Shown piece by piece: positions 25,737 through 36,001 of a stretch of 64,000 nt of DNA (its first letter is position 1; each line of letters starts with the position of its first letter). The stretch is taken from positions 310,001 through 374,000 of the forward strand of contig NZ_CP026362.1 of assembly GCF_004116955.1 (NCBI RefSeq). Direction: 5' to 3'. This DNA comes from Bacillus vallismortis. Its GTDB lineage: Bacteria > Bacillota > Bacilli > Bacillales > Bacillaceae. The translations under genes were made by a program, and so were the position numbers. The notes below the pieces were generated by a model. The model had not been told where the DNA came from, ran no database searches, and worked only from the letters and a program-made list of their open reading frames with translations.

Positions 25737-27725
25737 ATGATGAAAAAAATACTCCAACTCATAAAACAAAGATCAATTACACGGAAGCTTCTTGTTTCCT
25801 TCCTGTCGATCCTTATCATACCAGTTGTGATATTGGCAGCTTTTGCATATCAATCGGCAAGCAGCTCACTCGACAAACAGATGATGGGGAGCGCATTAGA
25901 AAATGTACAGCAATTAAACGAAATTATTAACACCAGTATCGGTGAAAAAGAAAACAGCGCCGCTTACTTCAGCGAATGGCTGACAAAAAAGAAATACGAT
26001 GCAAAAAGCAATGCAAACATTAAAGAGAAATTCTCACAGTATATCAAAATCAATAAAGATGTAGAATCTATTTATACTAGTGACATAGACGGTCACTTTA
26101 CCCGTTATCCAGACCTGCAGATGCCGAGCGATTATAATCCGGTTGAACGTGACTGGTACAAAAAAGCGGTTGCAAATAAAGGGAAAGTTGTCGTGACTGA
26201 TCCTTATAAAACCGCGTCTACGAACACAATGGTTGTGACAATCGCCCAGCAGACAAAAGATGGTTCAGGCGTTATCGCAATCAACATGACGATTGAACAT
26301 CTGTTGAAAACAACCAAAAAAGTCAACATCGGCACACAAGGCTACGCATTTATCATGACAAAGGACAAAACGGTTGTCGCCCATCCTGATGAAACCTCAG
26401 GAACTGAATTAAAAGGCGACTGGATTGATCAGGTGTTACATGCGGATAAAGGCGATTTTCAATACAGCATGGATGGCGATAAGAAAAAAATGGCCTTTGA
26501 TACAAATAAGTTAACGGGATGGAAAATCGCCGGCACCATGTATTTGGATGAAATTCATGAGGCGGCCCAGCCTGTCCTTCACCTTGCGTTAATTGTCTTA
26601 GCCGCGGCTATTATCATAGGCATTATCGTTATGACATTTGTCATTCGGTCGATTACAACGCCGCTGAAACAGCTTGTGGGCTCCTCTAAGCGGATCAGCG
26701 AGGGAGATTTGACGGAAACCATTGATATCCGTTCAAAAGATGAATTGGGCGAACTCGGCAAAAGCTTTAACAATATGGCGTCGTCACTGCGTTCTCTCAT
26801 ACACGCCATCCAAGATTCAGTAGAAAACGTTGCCGCTTCCTCTGAGGAGCTGACTGCATCAGCCGGACAAACGAGCAAGGCAACAGAGCATATTACATTG
26901 GCGATTGAACAATTTTCTAACGGCAATGAAAAACAAAACGAAAACATTGAAACGGCAGCAGAGCACATTTATCAAATGAATGACGGTTTGGCAAATATGG
27001 CTCAAGCTTCCGAGGTCATCACAGATTCATCTGTTCAATCGACAGAAATCGCAAGCGAAGGCGGCAAGCTCGTTCATCAAACTGTCGGCCAAATGAACGT
27101 TATTGATAAGTCCGTTAAAGAAGCAGAACAAGTCGTACGCGGATTGGAAACGAAATCGAAAGACATCACCAATATTTTGCGTGTGATTAACGGCATCGCT
27201 GACCAGACGAACCTGCTGGCATTAAACGCAGCGATTGAAGCGGCGCGCGCAGGCGAGTACGGTCGCGGCTTCTCCGTTGTAGCGGAAGAAGTGAGAAAAC
27301 TGGCAGTTCAGTCTGCAGATTCAGCAAAAGAGATTGAAGGATTAATCATCGAAATTGTGAAGGAAATCAATACATCTCTCGGCATGTTCCAATCTGTCAA
27401 TCAAGAGGTGCAGACAGGTCTGGATATTACAGATAAAACAGAAATGAGCTTTACTCGCATTTCTGAAATGACGAACCAAATCGCCGGAGAACTGCAAAAC
27501 ATGAGTGCGACGGTACAACAGCTTTCCGCCAGCTCCGAGGAAGTTTCGGGAGCGTCCGAACACATTGCATCGATTTCAAAAGAAAGCTCGGCTCATATCC
27601 AAGATATCGCGGCGTCAGCCGAAGAGCAGCTTGCCTCGATGGAAGAAATCAGCTCGTCAGCAGAAACCCTTTCGTCTATGGCAGAAGAGCTTCGCGACAT
27701 GACCAAACGTTTCAAAATTGAATAG
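25737..27725 (+). CDS. mcpA: McpA, methyl-accepting chemoreceptor
   Basis: McpA (662 residues, or 661 if the second of two adjacent ATG codons at 25740 is used) is a dCache chemoreceptor. In B. subtilis it is associated with glucose and with acid sensing. The N-terminal helix is at about 16-36, the sensor at about 38-280 ([21 protein letters not shown]), helix 2 at about 281-303, then HAMP and the signalling rod ending in FKIE. The ribosome binding site is AAAAAGGAG. Rod sequences are nearly identical to those of its three neighbours while the sensors differ, which is typical of receptor duplication with conversion in the rod. Confidence 0.94.
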   Translation: MMKKILQLIKQRSITRKLLVSFLSILIIPVVILAAFAYQSASSSLDKQMMGSALENVQQLNEIINTSIGEKENSAAYFSEWLTKKKYDAKSNANIKEKFSQYIKINKDVESIYTSDIDGHFTRYPDLQMPSDYNPVERDWYKKAVANKGKVVVTDPYKTASTNTMVVTIAQQTKDGSGVIAINMTIEHLLKTTKKVNIGTQGYAFIMTKDKTVVAHPDETSGTELKGDWIDQVLHADKGDFQYSMDGDKKKMAFDTNKLTGWKIAGTMYLDEIHEAAQPVLHLALIVLAAAIIIGIIVMTFVIRSITTPLKQLVGSSKRISEGDLTETIDIRSKDELGELGKSFNNMASSLRSLIHAIQDSVENVAASSEELTASAGQTSKATEHITLAIEQFSNGNEKQNENIETAAEHIYQMNDGLANMAQASEVITDSSVQSTEIASEGGKLVHQTVGQMNVIDKSVKEAEQVVRGLETKSKDITNILRVINGIADQTNLLALNAAIEAARAGEYGRGFSVVAEEVRKLAVQSADSAKEIEGLIIEIVKEINTSLGMFQSVNQEVQTGLDITDKTEMSFTRISEMTNQIAGELQNMSATVQQLSASSEEVSGASEHIASISKESSAHIQDIAASAEEQLASMEEISSSAETLSSMAEELRDMTKRFKIE

Positions 27726-27732
27726 TAAGCCA

Positions 27733-27768
27733 AAACACCCAGGCCTGTACGCTTGGGTGTTTTTTTTA
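27733..27768 (+). terminator. Terminator of mcpA
   Basis: AAACACCCA and TGGGTGTTT enclose a 12-base loop, with a long T tract. Confidence 0.85.
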
Positions 27769-27778
27769 GTTTTTTTAT

Positions 27779-27806
27779 TAAACCTTTTATCCTAGTTTGT
27801 CGATAT
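27779..27806 (+). promoter_or_regulatory. Sigma-D promoter of tlpB
   Basis: TAAA and GTCGATAT (seven of eight) are spaced by 16 bases, 31 bases upstream of the start. Confidence 0.65.
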
Positions 27807-27836
27807 TAGATTTAGCTTAAAGGAGGAGTCGAAAGA

Positions 27837-29825
27837 ATGGGGAAACTTACAAAATGGATCAAACAGCCATCAATCAGCAAACCGCTTATCGCTGCGTTTC
27901 TGGCAGTGCTTATTTTGCCGGTTGGGGTATTAGCATATTTCAGTTATCAATCAGCTTGGAACGCACTGGACAAGGAACTCGCGAATAGTGCAATGGGAAA
28001 CGTTGAAGAACTCAACAGTACCCTGCAAAACAAATTGAATCATAAAGTAAAAGCGCTTGATTATTATAGTGAGACAATCAATAAAGACTTATTACAAGAA
28101 AAAAACAAAGCCTCACTGAATGAGAAATTTAAGCAGTATACAACATTGAATACCGATGTAGGAGCCATCTACGCGGCTTCAGAAAATAAAAAGCTCTACA
28201 AATATCCTGAAGGCGGTGTGCCAAAGGGCTTTGATCCGACAGAGCGCGACTGGTACAAACAAGCCGTTGCGAAAAAAGGACAGGCTGTTTTCTCTGAGCC
28301 GTACACTGACGAAGCGACAGGGGATACCGTTATTACCATCTCAAAGCAAACAAAAGATGGTTCAGGAGTCATCGCGCTTGATTTAAATTTGGATGAAGTG
28401 TTATCCGCTTCAAAGAGAATCAAAATCGGAACAAATGGCTTCGCATTTATTACAACAGGCAACAAAAAATATATCGCTCATCCGACGATTAAACCTGGGA
28501 CAACCGGATCAGGCAATTGGACAAATCAAGTTTTCTCGAAAGAAGAAGGCTCGTTTGAATATACCTTCCAAGGCAAAGAAAAGAAAATGGCCTTTACGAC
28601 AAATAAGCTGACAGGCTGGAAAATTGCGGGCACATACTTTGTCAGTGAATTGGAAGATGCTTCAAGCCCGGTTCTGAACACAGCGATCATCGTCCTATGC
28701 GTATCACTTGTGATCGGAGGCATACTGATTCTCTTTATTATCAGCGCTATCACCAAGCCATTAAGAAAATTGGTTTCTACATCCGCGAAAATCAGCAGCG
28801 GAGATCTGACAGAAGTCATTGACATTCACTCGAAAAACGAGTTTGGCCAGCTTGGTGAAAGCTTTAACGAAATGTCTGCCTCACTGCGCTCTGTGATTGG
28901 TGTCATTCAAACGTCTGTAGAAAACGTGGCATCCTCTTCTGAAGAGCTGACGGCAAGCGCGGCCCAAACGAGCAAAGCAACTGAACATATTACACTTGCC
29001 ATCGAACAGTTCTCAGATGGCAACGAGGCGCAAAGCGAGAAGCTGGAAACAAGCTCAGACCATCTTTCTCAAATGAACCACGGGATTTCCAAAGTGGTTC
29101 AGGCCTCTTCAACTATCACAAAGTCATCGTTACAGTCCTCTGAGGCGGCTGGCAGCGGAGAAAAACTGGTCGAGCATACAGTCGGCCAAATGAAAACAAT
29201 CGACCAATCCGTTCAAAAAGCGGAATCGGTTGTGAAGGGTCTTGAAACAAAATCGAAGGACATCACAAGCATCTTGAATGTGATTAACGGTATTGCTGAT
29301 CAAACGAATCTGCTGGCGCTAAATGCTGCGATTGAAGCGGCAAGAGCAGGGGAGTACGGAAGAGGCTTCTCAGTAGTAGCGGAAGAGGTCAGAAAACTTG
29401 CCGTACAATCAGCAGACTCTGCTAAGGAAATTGAAGGGTTAATTCAAGAGATTGTCAGAGAAATCAGTACTTCACTTTCAATGTTCCAATCTGTGAATCA
29501 TGAAGTGAAGGAAGGTTTGCAGATAACTGACCAAACAGCGGAAAGCTTTAAACAAATTTACGAGATGACAACCCAAATTTCTGGCGAATTGCAAAACCTA
29601 AACGCGACGGTTGAACAGCTGTCAGCTGGATCACAGGAAGTGTCAAGTGCGGTTGAAGACATTTCTGCAGTGTCGAAAGAAAGCTCAGCAGGCATTCAAG
29701 ACATTGCAGCTTCAGCGGAAGAACAGCTTGCGTCCATGGAAGAAATCAGCTCATCAGCTGAAACGTTGGCAAACATGGCGGAAGAACTTCAGGACATTAC
29801 AAAGAAATTTAAAATTGAATCCTAA
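27837..29825 (+). CDS. tlpB: TlpB, methyl-accepting chemoreceptor
   Basis: TlpB (662 residues) is the fourth tandem chemoreceptor. Helix 1 spans about 17-37, the dCache domain about 39-280 ([21 protein letters not shown]), and helix 2 about 283-303. HAMP and the signalling rod follow, with the same tip [20 protein letters not shown]. Work in B. subtilis links TlpB and McpB to movement away from alkaline conditions. The ATG follows AAAGGAGGAG. It has its own sigma-D-like promoter and a terminator. Confidence 0.94.
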   Translation: MGKLTKWIKQPSISKPLIAAFLAVLILPVGVLAYFSYQSAWNALDKELANSAMGNVEELNSTLQNKLNHKVKALDYYSETINKDLLQEKNKASLNEKFKQYTTLNTDVGAIYAASENKKLYKYPEGGVPKGFDPTERDWYKQAVAKKGQAVFSEPYTDEATGDTVITISKQTKDGSGVIALDLNLDEVLSASKRIKIGTNGFAFITTGNKKYIAHPTIKPGTTGSGNWTNQVFSKEEGSFEYTFQGKEKKMAFTTNKLTGWKIAGTYFVSELEDASSPVLNTAIIVLCVSLVIGGILILFIISAITKPLRKLVSTSAKISSGDLTEVIDIHSKNEFGQLGESFNEMSASLRSVIGVIQTSVENVASSSEELTASAAQTSKATEHITLAIEQFSDGNEAQSEKLETSSDHLSQMNHGISKVVQASSTITKSSLQSSEAAGSGEKLVEHTVGQMKTIDQSVQKAESVVKGLETKSKDITSILNVINGIADQTNLLALNAAIEAARAGEYGRGFSVVAEEVRKLAVQSADSAKEIEGLIQEIVREISTSLSMFQSVNHEVKEGLQITDQTAESFKQIYEMTTQISGELQNLNATVEQLSAGSQEVSSAVEDISAVSKESSAGIQDIAASAEEQLASMEEISSSAETLANMAEELQDITKKFKIES

Positions 29826-29832
29826 TAGGAAA

Positions 29833-29866
29833 AGAAAGCGGCATATCTGCTGCTTTCTTTTTTTGT
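29833..29866 (+). terminator. Terminator of tlpB
   Basis: AGAAAGCGGCA pairs with TGCTGCTTTCT (one G-T pair), followed by a T run. Confidence 0.85.
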
Positions 29867-29889
29867 TAAAACAAAAATAAACAAAACAA

Positions 29890-29931
29890 TTCAAAAACAA
29901 ACCGATATCATATATAATGAAAGCGGATACA
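29890..29931 (+). promoter_or_regulatory. Promoter and cre box of the rhamnose operon
   Basis: TTCAAA (29890-29895) and a perfect TATAAT (29913-29918) are spaced by 17 bases. Overlapping the -10 and running downstream, ATGAAAGCGGATACA (29917-29931) fits the CcpA cre consensus WTGNAANCGNWNNCW at every defined position. CcpA bound here would cover the transcription start, so strong glucose repression is expected. This agrees with reports that the rha operon is under CcpA and RhaR. Confidence 0.75.
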
Positions 29932-29958
29932 AATAAAAGGGGATGGAGGAATATCAAG

Positions 29959-32028
29959 ATGGTGAAACATGTATGGGATGCAAAGCAAGCTGCACAGCTG
30001 CCAAAAGGTGTAGAGGAATTGGTGTACAGATCCAATCTGATCGGGTCAGATCGGACTGTCTGCAACTGGGGCGGCGGGAATACATCTATGAAAACAACGG
30101 AAAAGGATTTCAGAGGCCGTGAAACAGAAGTCATGTGGGTGAAAGGAAGCGGTTCGGATTTGGCAACAATGAAAGCGCATAACTTTACCGGTTTATCATT
30201 AGATGACATCCGCCCGCTGATTGAAAGGGAACAAATGTCAGATGAAGAAATGGTAGACTACTTGTCTCATTGTATGATAGACAGCAAACATCCCCGCCCT
30301 TCAATTGAAACGCTGTTACACGCTTTTCTGCCATTCAATCATGTTGACCATACCCACCCCGATGCGATTATCAGCATATGCTGCGCTGATAATGGAAAAC
30401 AAATCGCCAAAGACATATACGGAAACCGGTTTGTATGGGTGCCATACGTACGCCCCGGATTTACATTATCTAAAATGATCGCTGAAGGCGTAGCGAACAA
30501 TCCCAACGCCGAGCTTGTGTTAATGGAAAAACACGGCTTAGTCACCTGGGGAGAGACGTCTGAAGCATGTTATGAAAAAACGATATCTATCATTCAAGAA
30601 GCCGAGCAGTATATTAATGACCGTATCAATCCAAATGAGATATTTGGAGGCAAAAGGTATCAGCCGTTGCCGGAAGATCAAAGAAAACAAATCTTGGCAG
30701 ACATCATGCCTGTAATCAGAGGCGCTGTAAGTGAAGAGAAGAAAATGATCCTTTCCTATGATGATCATGACAATGTCTTGGAATTTGTAAATAGTGTTCA
30801 AGCATCGGCACTCTCGCAAATCGGTGCGGCATGCCCGGATCACCTTGTTCATACAAAGCGGGTTCCGCTGTACATTGAGTGGAATCCCGAAACCCACGAT
30901 GTGCATAAGCTGGCGGATCTGATCAAGTCAGGGGTCGAGCGTTTTTCATCAGATTATCATGCTTACTTTACCCGCAATCAGCAGGAAGGAGACCAAATCT
31001 TCGAATCAGCTCCGCGGGTGATCTTGATTCCCGGCATCGGAATGGTGAACACGGGGAAAAGTTACGCCATGTCTAAAGTGAGCGGCGCTTTATACCGAAG
31101 GGCTATTGCTGTTATGAAAGGATCAACAGCTCTGGGGCAATTTGTTTCTTTAAATGAAAATGAATCTTATCATGTCGAATATTGGCCGCTCGAATTATAT
31201 AAGCTCACGCTCGCTCCGCCGGAAGCGGAATTTTCCCGTAAAGTAGCGTTGGTAACAGGAGGAGCCGGCGGCATCGGAAGTGCAGCGTGCCGGCGCTTTG
31301 CAGCTGAAGGAGGACACGTGATTGCCGCTGACCTAAATATAGAAGGTGCGAAGAAAATTGCCGGGGAAATAAACGAGGCATACGGAGAAGGAAGGGCAAT
31401 GGCTGTCAAAATGGACGTGACAAAGGAAGAGGAAGTAAAGTCAGCCTTTGAACAAGCGGCACTTGCTTACGGCGGGATTGATATTGTCGTCAATAATGCC
31501 GGACTGGCCACTTCAAGCCCGTTTGACGAAACAAGTCTAAAAGAATGGAATCTTAATATGAATGTATTAGGAACAGGCTATTTTCTTGTGGCGCGTGAAG
31601 CGTTTAAACAAATGAAACAGCAAAACAGAGGCGGAAGCATGGTATTTGTCGGATCGAAAAATTCAGTTTATGCGGGGAAAAACGCCGCTGCCTACAGCTC
31701 GGTAAAAGCGCTTGAAACCCATTTGGCAAGATGTATCGCAGCAGAAGGCGGAGAATATGGCATTCGGGTCAATTCTGTTTTGCCTGATGCGGTTCTTCAA
31801 GGTTCGGCAATCTGGGGATCAAGCTGGCGGGAGGAACGGGCCGCAGCGTACGGAATTGAACCAGAAGAGCTTGAGGAACATTATCGGAAACGCACCGCTC
31901 TGCTCGTCAATATTTACCCGCGGGATATTGCCGAAGCCATCGCATTCTTCGCTTCTTCTAAAACCGAAAAAACCACGGGCTGCATGATCACGGTAGACGG
32001 CGGTGTTCCTGCTGCTTTCACGCGTTAG
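29959..32028 (+). CDS. rhaEW: RhaEW, rhamnulose-1-phosphate aldolase / lactaldehyde dehydrogenase
   Basis: This 689-residue bifunctional enzyme (YuxG) joins a class II aldolase domain (about residues 1-400) to a short-chain dehydrogenase (about 420-689). The aldolase has HVDHTHPDAI with metal-binding histidines and a later conserved MEKHGLVTWG. The dehydrogenase has VTGGAGGIG for NAD, an NNAG motif and catalytic YSSVK. Together they split rhamnulose 1-phosphate to dihydroxyacetone phosphate and lactaldehyde and oxidise the latter. I chose the ATG at 29959 after GGATGGAGG. An ATG at 29917 is inside the promoter -10 and cre box and cannot be the start. It is the first gene of the rhamnose operon. 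Confidence 0.93.
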   Translation: MVKHVWDAKQAAQLPKGVEELVYRSNLIGSDRTVCNWGGGNTSMKTTEKDFRGRETEVMWVKGSGSDLATMKAHNFTGLSLDDIRPLIEREQMSDEEMVDYLSHCMIDSKHPRPSIETLLHAFLPFNHVDHTHPDAIISICCADNGKQIAKDIYGNRFVWVPYVRPGFTLSKMIAEGVANNPNAELVLMEKHGLVTWGETSEACYEKTISIIQEAEQYINDRINPNEIFGGKRYQPLPEDQRKQILADIMPVIRGAVSEEKKMILSYDDHDNVLEFVNSVQASALSQIGAACPDHLVHTKRVPLYIEWNPETHDVHKLADLIKSGVERFSSDYHAYFTRNQQEGDQIFESAPRVILIPGIGMVNTGKSYAMSKVSGALYRRAIAVMKGSTALGQFVSLNENESYHVEYWPLELYKLTLAPPEAEFSRKVALVTGGAGGIGSAACRRFAAEGGHVIAADLNIEGAKKIAGEINEAYGEGRAMAVKMDVTKEEEVKSAFEQAALAYGGIDIVVNNAGLATSSPFDETSLKEWNLNMNVLGTGYFLVAREAFKQMKQQNRGGSMVFVGSKNSVYAGKNAAAYSSVKALETHLARCIAAEGGEYGIRVNSVLPDAVLQGSAIWGSSWREERAAAYGIEPEELEEHYRKRTALLVNIYPRDIAEAIAFFASSKTEKTTGCMITVDGGVPAAFTR

Positions 32029-32087
32029 ACGTATGCTATGATAGAAAAACAATAAGACGGATTACGATATGAGGAAGGACGTTACCG

Positions 32088-32864
32088 ATGCTAGTAGCAG
32101 AACGGCAGCAAAAAATAGTGGAAATAGTGAATATGCGTTCAAGCATCCGCGTATCCGAATTAAGTGACATGTTTTCTGTCACAGAAGAAACCATTCGGCG
32201 CGACCTTGAGAAGCTTGAGAAAGAACATAAACTGAGCCGGAGCCACGGAGGAGCGGTCAGTATTCAGCAGCAAGAATCAGAAATTCATTTTTCTGAACGG
32301 GAAATCACAAATGTCACAGAAAAAAAAGCCATCGCTCACGAAGCGGCCAAATACGTAAAGAGCGGAGACCGAATCATTCTTGACGCAAGCACCACCGCCT
32401 GGCACATGGCGAAAATACTTCCTGATATTGAGCTCACCGTTATTACAAACTCAATGAAGGCTGCTATTGAACTTAGCAATAAAGAAAACATCTCAGTTAT
32501 TTCAACAGGCGGCATTTTGCTGGCAAAATCATTATCGTTTGCAGGACCGTTAGCAGAGCGTTCGCTTGAGACCTATCATGTCAACAAAACCTTTCTCTCA
32601 TGTAAAGGATTTGACATAAATAACGGAATGAGTGACTCAAATGAGTGGCAGGCATTGCTAAAAAAACGGATGATCGAAAGGTCTGACCAAACCATTTTAA
32701 TGGCCGATTCAAGCAAATGGGGGAACCGCGAGTTTTCACATATCGCCTCGCTCAAGGATATCAGCCGCCTAATTACTGATGCCGGACTTGATCCATTATC
32801 GGTAAAAGCGCTAGAGGAAAAAAAGGTGATAGTGACAGCTGTTCCCCTTCCGAAGAGAGGGTGA
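32088..32864 (+). CDS. rhaR: RhaR, DeoR-family repressor of the rhamnose operon
   Basis: RhaR (YulB, 258 residues) has an N-terminal DeoR helix-turn-helix (about 1-57; SELSDMFSVTEETIRRDLEKL) and a C-terminal sugar-phosphate sensor of the ISOCOT fold (about 75-230; LDASTTAWHMAKIL). In B. subtilis it represses the operon until rhamnulose 1-phosphate binds. It is the second gene, 59 bases after rhaEW. The start follows GAGGAAGG. Autoregulation as part of the operon is implied by its position. Confidence 0.93.
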   Translation: MLVAERQQKIVEIVNMRSSIRVSELSDMFSVTEETIRRDLEKLEKEHKLSRSHGGAVSIQQQESEIHFSEREITNVTEKKAIAHEAAKYVKSGDRIILDASTTAWHMAKILPDIELTVITNSMKAAIELSNKENISVISTGGILLAKSLSFAGPLAERSLETYHVNKTFLSCKGFDINNGMSDSNEWQALLKKRMIERSDQTILMADSSKWGNREFSHIASLKDISRLITDAGLDPLSVKALEEKKVIVTAVPLPKRG

Positions 32865-32868
32865 AAGA

Positions 32869-34329
32869 ATGATTTATACTGCCATTGATGTAGGCGCGTC
32901 AAGCGGGAGAGTCATGGTAGGAGAGCTGAAGGAAGGGAAGCTTGACATACAAGAGGTTCACAGATTCGCTAACGGTTTCATTCAAAGAGAAGGACATTGT
33001 TTTTGGGATATAGATCATTTGCTAAAACAAATTCTGCAAGGGCTGCAAAAGGTGAAAGCGCTTGGGCATGAACGATGCACCGTCGGCATTGATACATGGG
33101 CTGTCGATTATGTCTTGCTGGACGAAAAAGGAAATCGTTTGCGGGAAGTGATATCCTACCGGGATGGAAGAACAGATCACACAATAGGCAAACTGGAACG
33201 AACCCTGTCAAGAGACATCATCTATCAAAAAACAGGAATACAATTTCAGCCGTTTAACACGATGTATCAGTTGTATGAGGAAGACCGTGAGCTGTTGAAA
33301 GCAACAGATAAAATCATGATGGTTCCAGATTATTTAGGCTATTGTTTAACCGGAAAAGCTGTAACAGAAATCACAAATGCGTCGACAACACAGCTTTTAA
33401 ACGTCTCAACCGGAAAGTTTGACCCTGAGTTGCTTGAAGCTGTGTCTGTTCACGAACAGCAATTTGCGCCACTGACTGAACCGGGGTGTGAGCTCGGAAT
33501 GCTGAGAAATGATTGGTTTCCGGATTATGACCTGCCGGTTTGCAAGGTGATGACAGTCGCAACGCATGATACGGCCTCGGCGGTCATCGCGGCGCCGGGC
33601 ATAAACGATAGCTGGGCGTATATCAGCAGTGGAACATGGTCGCTAATTGGGGTTGAAAACCAAACGCCGATATTAACCGATCTGGCTTTAAAAAACAACT
33701 ATACAAATGAACGCGGGGCAAACAGCACCATTCGCTTTCTCAAAAACATTATCGGCATGTGGGTGATACAACAAGTCAGACAGCAATTACAAGCAGATTA
33801 TTCTTTTCAGCAGCTTGCAGAAGAAGCCCGAAAAACAGAACCATTTCAGCAGTTTGTCAACTTAAATGATGAACGTTTTTTGAATCCAGACAGCATGATA
33901 GAGGAAATAGAACATTATTGCAGAGAAACCCGCCAAAAGCTTCCCCGCACTGCAGGTGACCTTGCCTGCTGCATCTACAGCAATTTAGCCATCATCTATG
34001 CGATAGCCATCAAAGAGCTGGAAACGATCACAGAAAAACCGATTGAGCAGCTTCATATCATCGGCGGCGGAGCCCGAAACGATTTCTTAAATCAATTAAC
34101 AGCAGACATGAGCGGAAAAGCGGTATACGCAGGGCCTATAGAGGCAACCGCCATCGGAAATCTGCTGATGCAAATGATTGCTGCCAAAGAAGTCAAAGAC
34201 ATAAAAGAGGCCCGGCAAGCCGTCAGACATTCCTATCCGATCAAAGTATTTACACCTAACGACATTGACAGAGGCACGATCATTCAGTCATTTCAGCAAA
34301 CTGTTTTGAAAGCGCTATCTAAAAGATGA
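32869..34329 (+). CDS. rhaB: RhaB, L-rhamnulose kinase
   Basis: RhaB (YulC, 486 residues) is a FGGY-type carbohydrate kinase that phosphorylates L-rhamnulose at C1. The N-terminal phosphate loop is AIDVGASSGRV (residues 4-14), GIDTWAVDYVLLD follows near 75, and VATHDTASAV and ISSGTWSLIG (about 250-265) build the ATPase cleft. GGGARNDFLNQLTADMSGK near 398 is the C-terminal FGGY element. The gap to rhaR is only 4 bases, so the two are likely coupled. The start follows AGAGGGTG. Confidence 0.95.
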   Translation: MIYTAIDVGASSGRVMVGELKEGKLDIQEVHRFANGFIQREGHCFWDIDHLLKQILQGLQKVKALGHERCTVGIDTWAVDYVLLDEKGNRLREVISYRDGRTDHTIGKLERTLSRDIIYQKTGIQFQPFNTMYQLYEEDRELLKATDKIMMVPDYLGYCLTGKAVTEITNASTTQLLNVSTGKFDPELLEAVSVHEQQFAPLTEPGCELGMLRNDWFPDYDLPVCKVMTVATHDTASAVIAAPGINDSWAYISSGTWSLIGVENQTPILTDLALKNNYTNERGANSTIRFLKNIIGMWVIQQVRQQLQADYSFQQLAEEARKTEPFQQFVNLNDERFLNPDSMIEEIEHYCRETRQKLPRTAGDLACCIYSNLAIIYAIAIKELETITEKPIEQLHIIGGGARNDFLNQLTADMSGKAVYAGPIEATAIGNLLMQMIAAKEVKDIKEARQAVRHSYPIKVFTPNDIDRGTIIQSFQQTVLKALSKR

Positions 34330-34343
34330 AGAGGTGATCAGAT

Positions 34344-34658
34344 TTGAAAAGAAAAGCCAGTATCATGTTTGTCCACAAAGACAAGTACGAGGAATACAAA
34401 CAGCGGCATGATGACATTTGGCCGGAAATGGCAGAAGTACTCAAAGCCCACGGAGCGCACCATTATTCCATTTTTTTAGACGAGGAAACAGGCCGGTTAT
34501 TTGCTTATCTAGAAATCGAAGATGAAGAAAGATGGAGAAAGATGGCGGACACAGAAGTTTGCCGGAGATGGTGGAAATCGATGTCGCCGTTCATGAAAAC
34601 AAATCCAGATTTCAGTCCTGTTTCGATAGATCTTAAGGAAGTTTTTTATTTGGATTAA
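34344..34658 (+). CDS. rhaM: RhaM, L-rhamnose mutarotase
   Basis: RhaM (YulD, 104 residues) is a small dimeric alpha+beta-barrel mutarotase that speeds interconversion of the alpha and beta anomers of L-rhamnose. The conserved His in [12 protein letters not shown] (about residue 23) and the WWKSMSPFM segment near 71 are family marks. The start is TTG at 34344, after GAGGTGATC. A TTG start is likely to lower its yield relative to its neighbours. It lies between rhaB and rhaA in the operon. Confidence 0.93.
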   Translation: MKRKASIMFVHKDKYEEYKQRHDDIWPEMAEVLKAHGAHHYSIFLDEETGRLFAYLEIEDEERWRKMADTEVCRRWWKSMSPFMKTNPDFSPVSIDLKEVFYLD

Positions 34659-34683
34659 AAAACTGAAAAAGGGAGAGAGCCGC

Positions 34684-35958
34684 ATGACCATAAAAGCCAA
34701 TTATGATAGTGCAAAACAGGCGTATGAAAAATGGGGAATTGATGTTGAAGAGGCGCTTCGGCAATTAGAGCACGTGTCCATTTCAATCCACTGCTGGCAG
34801 GGGGATGACATAGAGGGCTTTGAAATAAATAAGGGCGAGCTTTCAGGCGGGATTGACGTGACCGGCAATTATCCCGGAAAAGCGCAAACCCCTGAAGAAT
34901 TAAGAAGAGATTTGGAGAAGGCGCTTTCTCTCATTCCTGGGAAGCACCGCGTAAACCTGCATGCGATATACGCAGAAACAAACGGAGAAGCGATAGAACG
35001 GGACGAATTGAAGCCGTATCATTTTGAAAACTGGGTGAAATGGGCGAAAGATCTCGGTCTCGGTTTAGATTTTAATCCGACCTTGTTTTCGCATGAGAAA
35101 GCGGCTGACGGACTCACCCTTTCACACCCCGATCCGAACGTCAGGGAATTTTGGATCAGGCACTGCATCGCATGCCGGCGCATTGGGGAATACTTCGGGA
35201 AAGAACTAGGCACACCTTGCTTGACGAATATTTGGATTCCCGACGGATATAAGGATATCCCGAGTGACAGGCTGACACCGCGTATAAGATTAAAAGAATC
35301 ATTGGATCGGATCTTTGCAGTGGAGGTCAGTGAACAACACAATCTTGATTCAGTCGAAAGCAAACTGTTCGGTCTTGGTTCCGAGTCATATGTTGTCGGC
35401 TCTCATGAATTTTATTTGGCCTACGCTTTAACGAATCAAAAGCTTTGTTTGCTGGATACAGGCCATTATCACCCGACTGAAACAGTATCAAACAAGATTT
35501 CGTCCATGCTGCTTTACACAGACAAACTCGCCTTGCACGTGTCCCGCCCCGTTCGTTGGGATAGCGACCATGTTGTGATTTTAGATGATGAATTGAGGGA
35601 AATCGCGCTTGAAATTGTACGTAATCAGGCTCTCGAGAAGGTCGCTATCGGCTTGGACTTTTTCGATGCCAGCATTAACCGTGTTGCCGCCTGGACCATC
35701 GGAACGAGAAATATGATCAAAGCTCTATTGTATGCATTGCTTCTCCCGAACGATTATTTAAAGCAATTGCAGGAAGAGGGCCGCTTTACAGAAAGGCTGG
35801 CGCTGATGGAGGAATTTAAAACATATCCTTTCGGTGCCGTCTGGGATTCCTACTGTGAACAAATGGGCGTACCGGTAAAAGAGGAATGGCTCGAGGATAT
35901 AAAAGATTATGAACAACAAGTGCTTTTAAAAAGGAAGGCATCATCTCCGATTGTCTAA
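34684..35958 (+). CDS. rhaA: RhaA, L-rhamnose isomerase
   Basis: RhaA (YulE, 424 residues) converts L-rhamnose to L-rhamnulose. It is a TIM-barrel isomerase with two metal ions. [20 protein letters not shown] near residue 258 holds metal-binding Asp and His, and [10 protein letters not shown] near 296 the next Asp residues. IHCWQGDD near residue 36 is the conserved N-terminal element. The ATG follows AAAGGGAGAG. It is the last gene of the operon, closed by a strong hairpin. Confidence 0.95.
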   Translation: MTIKANYDSAKQAYEKWGIDVEEALRQLEHVSISIHCWQGDDIEGFEINKGELSGGIDVTGNYPGKAQTPEELRRDLEKALSLIPGKHRVNLHAIYAETNGEAIERDELKPYHFENWVKWAKDLGLGLDFNPTLFSHEKAADGLTLSHPDPNVREFWIRHCIACRRIGEYFGKELGTPCLTNIWIPDGYKDIPSDRLTPRIRLKESLDRIFAVEVSEQHNLDSVESKLFGLGSESYVVGSHEFYLAYALTNQKLCLLDTGHYHPTETVSNKISSMLLYTDKLALHVSRPVRWDSDHVVILDDELREIALEIVRNQALEKVAIGLDFFDASINRVAAWTIGTRNMIKALLYALLLPNDYLKQLQEEGRFTERLALMEEFKTYPFGAVWDSYCEQMGVPVKEEWLEDIKDYEQQVLLKRKASSPIV

Positions 35959-35960
35959 TA

Positions 35961-36001
35961 AAAAAATCCGCCGCGGCATTGGCACGCGGGCGGATTTTTT
36001 T
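35961..36001. terminator. Bidirectional terminator between rhaA and yulF
   Basis: An A run followed by TCCGCC pairs with GGCGGA followed by a T run. The hairpin serves both the rhamnose operon and yulF on the other strand. Confidence 0.85.

Noticed and set aside
21464-29825. The four receptor genes as a mobile repeat
   Set aside because: The repeats are complete paralogous genes with own promoters and terminators; no transposase or target duplications are seen.
29917-29958. Upstream in-frame ATG for RhaEW
   Set aside because: It lies inside the -10 and cre box, so the transcript cannot contain it with a ribosome binding site.
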